A stretch of DNA of 64,000 bases, taken from assembly GCF_029892425.1 (NCBI RefSeq), contig NZ_JARXWB010000004.1, positions 357,965-421,964 of the forward strand. The letters are read 5' to 3'. This DNA comes from Bradyrhizobium sp. BR13661 (GTDB lineage: Bacteria; Pseudomonadota; Alphaproteobacteria; Rhizobiales; Xanthobacteraceae). Numbering within the stretch: the first letter of the stretch is position 1; each line of letters opens with the position of its first letter. Under the pieces are notes generated by a model that saw only the letters and a program-made list of their open reading frames with translations, did no database searches and was not told the origin of the DNA. Position numbers and translations under genes: made by a program. Below, one piece after another: positions 1 to 8,386 of the stretch.

Positions 1-569
1 TCGAGTCGCTCGAGATCCTGAAGCGCGCCCGCGACGCCGGCCTTGCCGTCAGCGCCTCGGTCTCGATCAACCATCTTGCGCTGAACGAGAACGACATCGG
101 CCCCTACCGTTCGTTCCTGAAGCTGTCGCCGCCGCTGCGCACCGAGGACGACCGCCGCGCGCTGGTGGACGCGGTGGCCTCCGGCCTCCTCGACGTCATT
201 ATGTCCGACCACAATCCGCACGACGTCGAGATGAAGCGCCTGCCGTTCGCGGAAGCGGCGCCCGGCGCCATCGGGCTCGAGACGATGCTGCCGGCGGGCC
301 TGCGACTGGTCCACAATGACGAGCTCGACCTCAAGACGCTGATCCGGGCGATGTCGACCCGGCCGGCCGAATTGCTCGGCTTGCCCGGCGGAACTTTGCG
401 CATCGGCAGCCCGGCCGACGTCGTCGTGATCGATCCTGATGTACCGTGGGTGGTCGATCGCGACGACCTCAAATCGCCCTGCAAGAACACCCCGTTCGAC
501 GAAGCCCGCTTTACAGGCCGCGCGATCAGGACCATCGTCGGCGGACGGACGGTTTACGAGCATGTCTGA
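1..569 (+). CDS. pyrC: Dihydroorotase, 3' part (cut by window edge)
   Basis: This is the C-terminal portion (about 188 residues, reading frame from base 3) of a class I dihydroorotase, the pyrimidine-biosynthesis enzyme that interconverts carbamoyl-aspartate and dihydroorotate. The family signature SDHNPHD carries the catalytic Asp. [13 protein letters not shown] segment matches the usual substrate-binding stretch, and the end ([11 protein letters not shown]...GRTVYEHV) is a typical amidohydrolase C-terminus. The N-terminal zinc-binding HxH motif lies outside the window, so activity cannot be judged; non-catalytic paralogues exist. The stop codon overlaps a possible in-frame ATG of the next gene (TGATG), and plsY follows in the same direction, which suggests one operon. 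Confidence 0.9.
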   Translation, partial: ESLEILKRARDAGLAVSASVSINHLALNENDIGPYRSFLKLSPPLRTEDDRRALVDAVASGLLDVIMSDHNPHDVEMKRLPFAEAAPGAIGLETMLPAGLRLVHNDELDLKTLIRAMSTRPAELLGLPGGTLRIGSPADVVVIDPDVPWVVDRDDLKSPCKNTPFDEARFTGRAIRTIVGGRTVYEHV

Positions 570-604
570 TGGGCGCTGGCTATGTGAACCATGGAGAAAC
601 AGCC

Positions 605-1201
605 ATGGGGCTTGATGCATTCCTGCCGGTGGCCCTCGTCATCGGCTATCTGCTCGGCTCGATTCCGTTCGGGTTGATCCTGACCAGGCTCGCCGGCACC
701 CAGGATCTGCGTTCGATCGGCTCCGGCAATATCGGCGCCACCAACGTGCTGCGCACCGGCCGCAAGGGTCTCGCCGCAGCGACCCTGCTGCTCGATGCGC
801 TCAAGGGCACCGCGGCCGTGGTGATATCAGGCTACATCGCCGGCCCCAATGCCGCGATGGTGGCGGGCCTCGGCGCCTTCGTCGGCCATCTCTTCCCGGT
901 CTGGCTCAAGTTTAAGGGCGGCAAAGGTGTTGCTGTTTATATCGGGATCCTGCTCGGCTTGTTCTGGCCGGGTGCCGTCGTGTTCTGCCTGCTGTGGCTG
1001 GCGACCGCCTTCACCACCCGCTATTCCTCGCTCTCGGCGCTGGTCGCGGCCTTCATCACGCCGCTGTTCCTGTGGTGGTTCGGCCACCTCGCGCTGGCCT
1101 CGCTGTTCGCAGTGCTGACGCTACTGCTGTTCTACATGCATCGCGAGAACATCAAGCGATTGCAATCAGGAAAAGAAGGCCGGATCGGCGAGAAGGCTTA
1201 A
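605..1201 (+). CDS. plsY: Acyl-phosphate glycerol-3-phosphate acyltransferase PlsY
   Basis: The product is a 198-residue polytopic membrane protein of the PlsY family, which transfers the acyl group of acyl-phosphate to glycerol-3-phosphate in the first step of phospholipid synthesis. Family motifs are GSIPFGLIL near residue 20, [14 protein letters not shown] around 38-51 (phosphate and acyl-phosphate loop), and [17 protein letters not shown] near 96-112. The ATG at 605 was chosen because GGAG lies 8 bases upstream and the family begins right before the first hydrophobic segment. An alternative ATG at 569 overlaps the pyrC stop and would add 12 residues. Its place directly behind pyrC is a common alphaproteobacterial arrangement. 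Confidence 0.93.
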   Translation: MGLDAFLPVALVIGYLLGSIPFGLILTRLAGTQDLRSIGSGNIGATNVLRTGRKGLAAATLLLDALKGTAAVVISGYIAGPNAAMVAGLGAFVGHLFPVWLKFKGGKGVAVYIGILLGLFWPGAVVFCLLWLATAFTTRYSSLSALVAAFITPLFLWWFGHLALASLFAVLTLLLFYMHRENIKRLQSGKEGRIGEKA

Positions 1202-1369
1202 GTCGCGTTCTCGACCCAAGACCGGAAAAAGTACGGATACCGCCGCAGCGCGTCCGCATTATATGCCAAATCCTGTTCGCAACTTGCGTCCGGCTCGCGG
1301 GCGCCAGTGGCGAACGTGGACCATGCCTGTCATCCTGACAGAGGAAATGGCGTTACGCGGTTGCTCAGA

Positions 1370-2536
1370 ATGAGCGAGAAGAGTCACGGCACGCATGATG
1401 ACGGTCGCGCGCAGGGCACTGCGGCGAGCCGCCTGCTTTCATCGACCAATATCTGGTCCGATGCGCCGCCTCCGGCGCCAAAGCCAGCGCCAATTCCACC
1501 ACCGCCGCGACCTGATCCGGTCCCGCAGGCTCCCGCCACCATTGCCTCCGTTGCGCCCATGCAGACCCGCGCCGATCAATGGCCGCCGCGAAAACTCTCG
1601 CTGGCACTCCAGGGCGGCGGCACCTTTGCGGCGTTCACCTGGGGCGTGCTGGAGCGGCTCCTGGAAGAGCCATCCATCGAATTCGACGCGATCAGCGGCG
1701 CCAGCGCCGGCGCCATCAACGCGCTGCTGCTCGCCGGCGGCCTCGCCGAGGGTGGCCGCGAAGGCGCCCGCAATCGCCTGAACCGGTTTTGGCTCCGGCT
1801 GATGCACGAGGCCTCGTTCCGCTCGCTGATGCTGGTCGGCGGCTTCTCGCCGGCGGGAAGCTCGGTCGCGTTCGGCCCGACGCTGCGCTCGGGCCAGTTC
1901 GATCCGTTTGATCTCGACCCGCTGCGCCAGGCGCTTTCGCGCGACATCAATTTTGCCGCCTTGCGCGAGGCGCGATGCCCAAAGCTCCTGATCGCGGCGA
2001 CGCGGATCCGCGACGGGCAGCAGCAGATTTTTGGCAACGATGCCATCACAGCCGACGTCGCGCTGGCCTCGACCTGCCCGCCTTTGGTCCACTGCGCCGT
2101 CGAGATCGACGGCGAGGCTTATTGGGATGGCGGCTTTGGTGGCAATCCGCCGCTGATCGGGCTGGTGCGGCAATCGACTACCGCCGACCTGCTGCTTATT
2201 CAAGTGACGCCCACGCGCGACAGCTTTGTCCCGATTACGCTCGCCGCGATCGATCGCCGCCTCGACCAGATCGCCGCCAATTCGGCGCTCAAGGCCGAGA
2301 TCGCAGCGATGGAATGGGCGCAGTCGCATGCAGCACCTGCGCTGCGGCTCTCGACGATCGCTGCGGAAGACTCGATCGAGGGGCTGGCGCAGCGCTCATC
2401 GGCCGATCTCGGCCGCGGCTTCATTCGCATGCTGCACCGAAGCGGCCGCGAGGCTGCCGAGCGCTGGCTCGGGCAGAGCGCGACAGGCGCCGAGACCCGG
2501 CGCGCCCTTGCCGCTGCAGAACCTGCGCTAGCCTGA
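1370..2536 (+). CDS. Patatin-like phospholipase
   Basis: The product is a 388-residue patatin-family serine hydrolase (acyl-ester/phospholipase type, Ser-Asp dyad). The oxyanion glycine stretch QGGGT is at residues 81-85, the nucleophile elbow GASAG at 110-114 (Ser112), and the catalytic Asp in DGG at 253-255. Residues 33-60 form a low-complexity Pro/Ala-rich linker, so the N-terminus is probably disordered. No signal peptide or membrane segment is evident, suggesting a cytosolic or peripheral enzyme. An in-frame start at 1307 would add 21 residues without family similarity. The gene converges on the amidase gene with a 9-base overlap of the 3' ends. The substrate is unknown. Confidence 0.85.
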   Translation: MSEKSHGTHDDGRAQGTAASRLLSSTNIWSDAPPPAPKPAPIPPPPRPDPVPQAPATIASVAPMQTRADQWPPRKLSLALQGGGTFAAFTWGVLERLLEEPSIEFDAISGASAGAINALLLAGGLAEGGREGARNRLNRFWLRLMHEASFRSLMLVGGFSPAGSSVAFGPTLRSGQFDPFDLDPLRQALSRDINFAALREARCPKLLIAATRIRDGQQQIFGNDAITADVALASTCPPLVHCAVEIDGEAYWDGGFGGNPPLIGLVRQSTTADLLLIQVTPTRDSFVPITLAAIDRRLDQIAANSALKAEIAAMEWAQSHAAPALRLSTIAAEDSIEGLAQRSSADLGRGFIRMLHRSGREAAERWLGQSATGAETRRALAAAEPALA

Positions 2537-3772
2537 TTTCGCCAGCGCGTTCTCCAGGAACCACGCAGCCGCCAGCGCACCGGGATCGTTGCCGAAGCGC
2601 GCGATCACCTGCACGCCAACAGGCAGGCCGCCGACCTTCAGCACCGGCACGTTGACGCAAGGATTGCCCATCAGCGTCCACAGCCGGTTGTAGCGGGGTG
2701 AGCCGGTCGAGGCGAGCTCCTTGGCCGGCGCGGTGCCCGGCGCCGAATAGGTCAGCAGCACGTCGAAATGTTCGAACAATTCGCCGAGCTCGCGCCGGCC
2801 ACGGCGGGCGATGCGGCGTGCATCGTCATATTCCTTCGGCGTCAGGCCAACCGTCTCATCGAGGCTCGCACGCAGCATCGGCGCGATCTCGTCATGATGC
2901 GTGTCGAACTCCCAGGCGAGCGCGCGATGCGCCTCGAAGTCCTGGATAATCGGGTGGATCCGCCAGGCTTCGGCGACCGCCTCGGGCAGATCGATGGTCC
3001 GCACGCTGGCGCCGGCCGTCTCGGCCGCCTTGATCGCAGCCAGCAATCCCTCTTCTGCCGCCGGCTCCACGGCCTCGGCGAACTCCTGCCTGACAACGCC
3101 GATGCGCGGCGACTTCGCCGGCGCAATGCCTGCGAATTCGGTGCGGCCGGTCATTCCCAGCAGCCCCCGCGCGAGATCTTCCGCGCGCGATCCGAACAGC
3201 CCGACCGTGTCGAGCGCCCACGAATAGCACTTGACGCCGACCGTCGGCAGCATCCGGAACGACGGCTTGATGGCAGCGGCACCGCAATAGGCCGCGGGCC
3301 GGATCACCGAGCCGCCCGTCTGCGTGCCCAGCGCCAGCGGGATCATGCCGGCACCGACGGCTGCGGCCGAGCCCGACGACGAACCTCCAGGCGTATGACC
3401 GGGATGGTGCGGATTGAGCGTCGGCGTCGGATCGCGCGAGGCGAACGCGGTGGTCGTGGTCTTGCCGATGATGGTCGCGCCCGCCCGCTTCAACATCATC
3501 ACGACAGGCGCATCGCTGCGCGGCTGCCAGCCGCGATAGATCTCCGAGCCCATCTCGGTCGGCATGTTGGCGGTGTCGATGATGTCCTTGATGCCGACGG
3601 CGATGCCGCGCAGCGGACCTGACGCCTGCGCTTTCGCCGAGGTGTCGTGGCGGACGAAGGCGCGGACGTCCTTCTCCCTGGCCTCGATCGCCGCGTGCGA
3701 CTGGGCAATGGCGGCCTCGGGCGAAAGCTCGCCCGCTTCGATGCGGCGCTGGAGGTCGGCGAGTGAGATCAT
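2528..3772 (-). CDS. Amidase (amidase-signature family)
   Basis: This is a 414-residue amidase-signature hydrolase. The Lys-cisSer-Ser triad is visible: Lys62 in VGIKDIIDT, cis-Ser131 in GGSSSGSAAAVGAG, and nucleophile Ser155 in QTGGSVIRPA, with the family's usual 24-residue Ser-Ser spacing. No signal peptide is seen. The enzyme should hydrolyse a carboxamide or similar bond, but the sequence does not reveal the substrate. It lacks the extra domains of GatA, and no gatC or gatB is nearby, so a role in tRNA amidation is unlikely. It is divergent from dprA, with about 110 bases between the starts, so the two promoters share that space. Confidence 0.88.
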   Translation of the reverse strand: MISLADLQRRIEAGELSPEAAIAQSHAAIEAREKDVRAFVRHDTSAKAQASGPLRGIAVGIKDIIDTANMPTEMGSEIYRGWQPRSDAPVVMMLKRAGATIIGKTTTTAFASRDPTPTLNPHHPGHTPGGSSSGSAAAVGAGMIPLALGTQTGGSVIRPAAYCGAAAIKPSFRMLPTVGVKCYSWALDTVGLFGSRAEDLARGLLGMTGRTEFAGIAPAKSPRIGVVRQEFAEAVEPAAEEGLLAAIKAAETAGASVRTIDLPEAVAEAWRIHPIIQDFEAHRALAWEFDTHHDEIAPMLRASLDETVGLTPKEYDDARRIARRGRRELGELFEHFDVLLTYSAPGTAPAKELASTGSPRYNRLWTLMGNPCVNVPVLKVGGLPVGVQVIARFGNDPGALAAAWFLENALAKSG

Positions 3773-3886
3773 GGCAAAACCCTTCTTATTGGGATCGCTT
3801 TTAGCATTGCGATGAGGCCGCGCAAGCGCACGGAGTTGTTGCCCACGCCCTCAGGTTGTTCCATGCTGCGCCCACAATGAGACGCC

Positions 3887-5005
3887 GTGGACGCCATCAA
3901 CAAAAGCGTGGAGCTGACCGAGCAAGACCGGATCGACCGCCTGCGGCTGATCCGCTCCGACAATGTCGGACCCCGCACTTTTCGTTCGCTGGTCGATCAT
4001 TTCGGCAGCGCGCGTGCCGCGCTGGAGCGCCTGCCGGATCTGGCGCGCCGCGGCGGCGCACAGCGATCCGGGCGTATCTGCAGCGCGGATGAAGCGAAGG
4101 CCGAGCTCGCCGCGAGCCGCAAGCTCGGCATCGCCTGGCTTGTGCCCGGCGAGGACGGCTATCCGGCGCGGCTCGCAACGCTCGACGATGCGCCGCCCCT
4201 GCTGGCGGTGCGCGGCGAGAACGCGGCGCTGATGCGGCCGATGATTGCGATCGTCGGCTCGCGCAATGCCTCCGGCGCTGGTTTGAAATTCGCCGGCCAG
4301 CTCGCGCGCGAGCTCGGCGAAGCCGGCTTCATCATCATCTCCGGACTTGCGCGCGGCGTCGACCAGGCCGCGCATCGCGCCAGCGTCGAGAGCGGCACCA
4401 TTGCCGTGCTCGCCGGCGGGCACGATTGCATCTATCCGCCGGAGCATGACGACCTGCTCACTGCGATCCTCAATCAGAGCGGCGCAGCGATCTCCGAAAT
4501 GCCGCTCGGCCACGAGCCGCGTGCCCGCGACTTCCCACGCCGCAACCGGCTGATCTCGGGCGCTTCGCTCGGCGTGATCGTGGTGGAAGCCGCGCACCGC
4601 TCGGGCTCGCTGATCACCGCGCGCATGGCGGCCGAACAGGGCCGCGAGGTGTTCGCCGTCCCCGGCTCGCCGCTCGATCCGCGCGCCGCCGGCACCAACG
4701 ATCTGATCAAGCAGGGCGCGACCCTCGTCACCGAAGCCGCCGACATCATCAATGCGGTTCAGCCGATCATGGAGCGGCCGCGGATGCATCCGATGGGCGA
4801 ACCCGGCAGCGAGCCGTTCGAGAGCGACCCGCAAGGGCACGATCGCGACCAGATCACCGGCCTGCTCGGCCCCGCCCCCATTACGATCGACGATCTCGTG
4901 CGGATGTCCGGTGCATCGCCCGCGATCGTGCGCACGGTGCTGCTAGAGCTGGAGCTGGCCGGCAAGCTCGAGCGTCACGGCGGCGGAATGGTATCGTTGA
5001 TCTAG
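3887..5005 (+). CDS. dprA: DNA-processing protein DprA
   Basis: The product is a 372-residue DprA/Smf protein, which loads RecA onto incoming single-stranded DNA during natural transformation. The Rossmann-like core is clear: [11 protein letters not shown] about residue 123, [13 protein letters not shown] about 150, [15 protein letters not shown], then [23 protein letters not shown] and [15 protein letters not shown]. The C-terminus (about 305-372) looks like the DprA winged-helix domain. Start is a GTG. In many alphaproteobacteria dprA sits directly between plsY and topA; here it is separated from both by accessory genes. Its 3' end overlaps that of the convergent HxlR gene by 4 bases. Confidence 0.94.
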   Translation: MDAINKSVELTEQDRIDRLRLIRSDNVGPRTFRSLVDHFGSARAALERLPDLARRGGAQRSGRICSADEAKAELAASRKLGIAWLVPGEDGYPARLATLDDAPPLLAVRGENAALMRPMIAIVGSRNASGAGLKFAGQLARELGEAGFIIISGLARGVDQAAHRASVESGTIAVLAGGHDCIYPPEHDDLLTAILNQSGAAISEMPLGHEPRARDFPRRNRLISGASLGVIVVEAAHRSGSLITARMAAEQGREVFAVPGSPLDPRAAGTNDLIKQGATLVTEAADIINAVQPIMERPRMHPMGEPGSEPFESDPQGHDRDQITGLLGPAPITIDDLVRMSGASPAIVRTVLLELELAGKLERHGGGMVSLI

Positions 5006-5412
5006 GTGCCGTTGCGCCTGTCGAAGCGCGTCCGCGCCGCCGCGATCTGCTCTTGGTGCTCGATCGCCCATTGCCCGAGCGCAATCACCGGCTGTTGCAA
5101 CCCGCGGCCGAGATCGGTCAGCTCGTAATCGACGCGCGGCGGGATGGTCGGGAAGATCGTGCGCGTGACCAGTCCGTCACGCTCCAGCCCGCGCAAGGTC
5201 AAGGTCAGCATCCGTTGCGAGACGCCGTTGATCGTGCGCTTGAGCTCGTTGAAACGTTTCGGCCCGTCGCTCAGCATCATGATGACCAGCACGCTCCATT
5301 TGTCACCCACGCGCGACAGGATCGAGGCGACGCCGCGGCAGTCGGCATGGTCGCGATCCGGCCCCGGCGCCGCAGGAAAATTGATGTGTGCAGGTTTCAG
5401 GGATGTGCCCAT
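5002..5412 (-). CDS. HxlR-family transcriptional regulator
   Basis: The product is a 136-residue winged-helix repressor of the HxlR type, small DNA-binding proteins that often sense redox or electrophile stress. Family features are [23 protein letters not shown] at about residues 25-47, with a Cys before the first helix that often acts as a sensor, then [33 protein letters not shown] (the winged helix-turn-helix). It is divergently oriented from the azoreductase gene with about 80 bases between the starts, so it is very likely the regulator of that gene and of itself. The inducing signal is not known from sequence. Confidence 0.9.
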   Translation of the reverse strand: MGTSLKPAHINFPAAPGPDRDHADCRGVASILSRVGDKWSVLVIMMLSDGPKRFNELKRTINGVSQRMLTLTLRGLERDGLVTRTIFPTIPPRVDYELTDLGRGLQQPVIALGQWAIEHQEQIAAARTRFDRRNGT

Positions 5413-5483
5413 GGCTCAAAAAAGTGCGTTCTTGCGAGGATTTCGGCAGTCACTCATGTAGTGCGGGTTACAAATATATACCA

Positions 5484-5494
5484 TGGGTGACCCA
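5484..5494. promoter_or_regulatory. Possible HxlR operator, TGGGT-N-ACCCA palindrome
   Basis: An 11-base perfect palindrome, TGGGT-G-ACCCA, lies in the divergent HxlR/azoreductase gap. It covers the ribosome-binding region and ends two bases before the azoreductase ATG at 5496. An AT-rich stretch (CAAATATATAC) lies just upstream and could be the -10 region. Assignment as the HxlR operator is inference from position alone. Confidence 0.3.
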
Positions 5495-5495
5495 A

Positions 5496-6104
5496 ATGAA
5501 ACTCCTCCATATCGACTCCAGCGTGCTCGGCCCCCACTCCGTCTCCAGGCAGGTTTCCGCCGCCATCGTCGACCGTCTCAAGCAGGCGACGCCCTCGCTG
5601 GACCTCGTCTATCGCGACCTGACCCAAACCCCGCTTGCCCATCTCTCCGGATCGCACCTTGCAGTGGCCCAGGGCGCGCCCGCGCCTGCGGAACTCGGAT
5701 CTGACCTTGCAGCGAGCGCGGCGGTGCTGAACGAATTCCTCGCGGCCGACATCGTCGTGATCGGTGCGCCCATGTACAACTTCACGATTCCGAGCCAGCT
5801 CAAGGCTTGGATCGATCGCGTCCTGGTGCCGGGAAAGACGTTCAAATATGACGCAAATGGCGCGCAGGGCCTTGTCGGCAACAAGCGCGTAATCGTGGCG
5901 ATTTCGCGCGGCGCTTATTACGGCGAAGGCTCACCAATCGCACCGCTCGAGCACCTCGAAACCTATTTGCGCGGCGTGTTCACCTTCATGGGCATCACGA
6001 ATCCGGAATTCATCGTCGCCGACGGCATCCAGGTCGGCCCGGAGCATCGCGAGAAAGCGCTCGCCGGCGCACTTCAGGCGGCGACGAGTCTGCGCGCAGC
6101 GTAA
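5496..6104 (+). CDS. FMN-dependent NADH-azoreductase (AzoR family)
   Basis: The product is a 202-residue flavodoxin-fold quinone/azo reductase that uses FMN and NAD(P)H for two-electron reduction of quinones and azo compounds. The N-terminal [19 protein letters not shown] is the FMN phosphate-binding segment. [17 protein letters not shown] (about residues 90-106) and [35 protein letters not shown] are family hallmarks. The start at 5496 was chosen because family homology begins at MKLLHI and a GGGTGA lies just upstream; the in-frame extension is not protein-like. It is divergent from an HxlR regulator, a common pairing for electrophile-inducible quinone reductases. Confidence 0.92.
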   Translation: MKLLHIDSSVLGPHSVSRQVSAAIVDRLKQATPSLDLVYRDLTQTPLAHLSGSHLAVAQGAPAPAELGSDLAASAAVLNEFLAADIVVIGAPMYNFTIPSQLKAWIDRVLVPGKTFKYDANGAQGLVGNKRVIVAISRGAYYGEGSPIAPLEHLETYLRGVFTFMGITNPEFIVADGIQVGPEHREKALAGALQAATSLRAA

Positions 6105-6119
6105 ACTTCACGCCGACAA

Positions 6120-6147
6120 CAGCCGCTGCCGAGCCCGGCGGCGGCTG
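6120..6147. terminator. GC-rich hairpin between convergent genes
   Basis: Twelve-base arms CAGCCGCTGCCG and CGGCGGCGGCTG pair with one mismatch around a 4-base loop. It sits 15 bases past the azoreductase stop and before the end of the convergent small membrane-protein gene. There is no clear T-run, so it may be a rho-assisted or bidirectional stop. Confidence 0.4.
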
Positions 6148-6170
6148 ACCGATCGGTGGTGTTGGCTGAG

Positions 6171-6359
6171 CTAAAACCAGACGCCCTGCACGCCCAGGAT
6201 CACGGCACCGAGCGACACGAGCAGGCCGATGCCGGAGAAGATGGCGACTCCGATGAACTCGGACAGGTCGGAATGCTCAGTGGGAACTGCGGAGCGTTCG
6301 GTATAAATACGCGGTGCTGGTGCTGAAATCGGCGAAAAAATGCGCGCTGCTTTCGACAT
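6171..6359 (-). CDS. Small single-pass membrane protein, unknown function
   Basis: This 62-residue protein has a polar N-terminus and one strongly hydrophobic C-terminal helix (IGVAIFSGIGLLVSLGAVILGVQGVWF, residues about 36-62), so it is probably tail-anchored in the inner membrane. The start at 6359 follows GAGGAA with 7-base spacing; an upstream in-frame start would add 28 less convincing residues. I recognise no named family. It lies convergent to the azoreductase gene and is likely its own transcription unit. Confidence 0.6.
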   Translation of the reverse strand: MSKAARIFSPISAPAPRIYTERSAVPTEHSDLSEFIGVAIFSGIGLLVSLGAVILGVQGVWF

Positions 6360-6532
6360 AACGGGTTCCTCAAATGGACCGTATGACCCCTCGCCCGTAA
6401 AAAAGTCTCGGCAGCATGCGCGAAGGTTCAACGCATCACGCAAGGTTCAGAAAATACATCTCGCAGGACGAGGGAACCGGCCGGCGCAACCATTTGAGTC
6501 GTGCGAGCCGATTCCATTTTCAATTCACTTGA

Positions 6533-7306
6533 TCAACCGCGATAGATCGGCGCGCCGGCGGGAGACGCGACAGCGCCGCCGTCGACGAAGATCTCCTGTC
6601 CCTGAATGTGCGCGGCATCGTCGGACGCAAGGAACAGCACCGTCTTCGAAATGTGATCGGGTTCACCGATACGGCCGAGCGGCGTCGACAGCCCGATCCG
6701 CTTCTCGAACGCCTTCTCCGCTTCGGGCGTTGCGATCGCAGCGCCCCAGATCGGCGTGCGGATCGCACCCGGCGCAACGACATTCACGCGGATGCCGCGC
6801 GGCGACAGTTCGGAAGCCATGATCCGCGCCATCGCACGCACGCCGGCCTTGGCTGCGCCGTAAGCCGAGTAGCCGGGAATGCCGAGCACCGAGATCACCG
6901 AACCATTGAGAATGATCGAGGCGTTGTCGTTGAGATAAGGCAGCGCGGACTGAACGGTGAAGAACACGCCGGTAAGGTTGGTGCTGATGACTTTCTCGAA
7001 CACTTCGAGCGTGGCTGAGCCGAGCGGCGTGCCGCCGGGGATGCCGGCATTGGCGAACACGATGTCGAGCTTGCCGAACTTATCGGCGCCCTTCCTGATC
7101 GCGGCTTCCGTCGCGGCGATGTCGGTGGCATCAGCCGCAAGTGCGATCGCGTTCGGACCGAGCTCCTTTGCAGCCGCCTCCAGCGTCTCCTTGTTGCGTC
7201 CTGTGATCACCACCTTCGCGCCCTCGGCCACGAACAGCTTGGCCGTCGCCAGTCCAATCCCGCTGTTGCCGCCGGTAATCAGTGCCGTCTTGTTCTTCAG
7301 CCTCAT
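6533..7306 (-). CDS. SDR-family NAD(P)-dependent oxidoreductase
   Basis: The product is a 257-residue classical short-chain dehydrogenase. The nucleotide-binding TGGNSGIG is at residues 11-18, NAG at 86-88, and the catalytic set Asn110, Ser136, Tyr149 and Lys153 (YxxxK) is intact. The C-terminal FLASDDAAHIQGQEIFVDGG is typical. The start at 7306 follows GGAGG with good spacing; the longer in-frame extension runs through the operator region and is rejected. It is divergent from an HxlR regulator, with a strong inverted repeat between them, so it is probably repressed by that protein. The substrate is unknown. Confidence 0.92.
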   Translation of the reverse strand: MRLKNKTALITGGNSGIGLATAKLFVAEGAKVVITGRNKETLEAAAKELGPNAIALAADATDIAATEAAIRKGADKFGKLDIVFANAGIPGGTPLGSATLEVFEKVISTNLTGVFFTVQSALPYLNDNASIILNGSVISVLGIPGYSAYGAAKAGVRAMARIMASELSPRGIRVNVVAPGAIRTPIWGAAIATPEAEKAFEKRIGLSTPLGRIGEPDHISKTVLFLASDDAAHIQGQEIFVDGGAVASPAGAPIYRG

Positions 7307-7318
7307 GCTCGCCTCCAG

Positions 7319-7375
7319 TGGTTGCATAATAAAACTACATTGCGATCTAGGCCAAATGGTTTTATGATGCAACCA
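7319..7375. promoter_or_regulatory. Long inverted repeat operator between SDR and HxlR genes
   Basis: Arms TGGTTGCATAATAAAAC (7319-7335) and GTTTTATGATGCAACCA (7359-7375) are inverted copies matching at 16 of 17 positions, separated by 23 bases. The element starts 12 bases upstream of the SDR ATG and ends about 50 bases before the regulator ATG. The position and AT-rich arms in a GC-rich genome fit a dimer-of-dimers operator for the divergent HxlR protein. This is inferred, not shown. Confidence 0.65.
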
Positions 7376-7428
7376 CACATCCGCGTGATCGGCGCCGAAA
7401 TCGTGCGAACGCGACAGGACGAGAAACG

Positions 7429-7896
7429 ATGGTGAAACGAACCAGCTTTGAGGGCGATGCCTGCCCGATCGCGCGCGCCCTCGAGGCGATCGGCGATTGG
7501 TGGACACTGCTGATCATCCGCGAGGCGCTGTTCGGCCTGCGCCGCTTCGGCGAGTTTCAGAGCAAGCTCGGCATGGCCAGAAACATCCTGTCGGTGCGGC
7601 TGCGATCGATGGTCGACCAGGGTATTCTGGAGACCGCCCCCGCCTCCGACGGCAGCGCCTACCAGGAATATGTGCTGACGCCGAAAGGACGCGGCTTGTT
7701 CCCGATCCTGGTCGCACTCCGGCAATGGAGCGAGGAGTTCGACGATCATCCAGAGGAGATCACGACCATCCTGGTCGATCGCGCAAAAGGCCGACCGGTG
7801 CGCAAGCTCGAACTCCGCGCCGAGGATGGCCGGTTGCTCAGTCAGCCGGATACGATGCTGAAGCTGCGGCCTGCACCGCGACGGCGGTCGGCGTGA
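7429..7896 (+). CDS. HxlR-family transcriptional regulator
   Basis: The product is a 155-residue winged-helix regulator of the HxlR family. CPIARALEAIGDWWTLLIIREALFGLRRFGEFQSKLGMARNILSVRLRSMVDQGILE (about residues 12-68) is the complete recognition domain, with the conserved Cys at the start of the first helix. The C-terminal 50 residues (HPEEITTILVDRAKGRPVRKLELRAEDG) are an extension seen in the longer HxlR subgroup. It is divergent from the SDR gene and likely controls it and itself through the inverted repeat between them. It is the second HxlR/redox-enzyme pair within 3 kb. Confidence 0.92.
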   Translation: MVKRTSFEGDACPIARALEAIGDWWTLLIIREALFGLRRFGEFQSKLGMARNILSVRLRSMVDQGILETAPASDGSAYQEYVLTPKGRGLFPILVALRQWSEEFDDHPEEITTILVDRAKGRPVRKLELRAEDGRLLSQPDTMLKLRPAPRRRSA

Positions 7897-7920
7897 GCGG
7901 CATAGCCGCGCGTGATCCCC

Positions 7921-8160
7921 TCACGACAGCTTGCGCTTGCTCCGCAGCCGCAGGTGCTCGTCGGCCTCGAGCTTGGTCATTCCCAGGAGATAATGCAGCA
8001 CATCGAGCTTGTGGCGCGCGGCGAGCGTGCGCAGGGCGCCGACCTGCTCGGCGATGAAGGCGACGGCCTCATCGGCCCCGCCTTCCCCCGGTTCCTCGTT
8101 GCGCGAGCGTGCTTGCGCGCCCGACGCGATGCGCGCGCGTTTCTTTCCTGGCTTTGCCAC
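7921..8160 (-). CDS. Conserved hypothetical protein, about 79 residues
   Basis: This is a short basic protein with the core EAVAFIAEQVGALRTLAARHKLDVLHYLLGMTKLEADEHLRLRSKRK, which looks like two amphipathic helices. A GTG at 8160 (preceded by GGTGGGG) or an in-frame GTG at 8169 could start it; I chose 8160 because the Lys/Arg-rich N-terminus MAKPGKKRAR then resembles similar small rhizobial proteins I recall. No function can be assigned. It sits between the HxlR gene and topA on the opposite strand. Confidence 0.6.
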   Translation of the reverse strand: MAKPGKKRARIASGAQARSRNEEPGEGGADEAVAFIAEQVGALRTLAARHKLDVLHYLLGMTKLEADEHLRLRSKRKLS

Positions 8161-8386
8161 CAGCCCCACCCGAATCCATGCCCCGCCGCAACATTACGCC
8201 CATAGCGGCCGCAACTCCAAGGTGGTAATTTGCAACTTTCTCGATATGAAACTTTTCCCAATCGGAGGGCTTTCAACACGCTTCGATTTGACAGCGAGGG
8301 TCGCACCACCCATGTTCGGGTCGAAACGGCCGACCCGAATCTAGAGGAAATCGGCCCAATATTTCCCCGTAAGTTACTGGAACTAC

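Noticed and set aside
1..569. Possible frame problem at the window start
   Set aside because: The reading frame from base 3 runs cleanly into the C-terminal dihydroorotase signature, so it is only truncated by the window edge.
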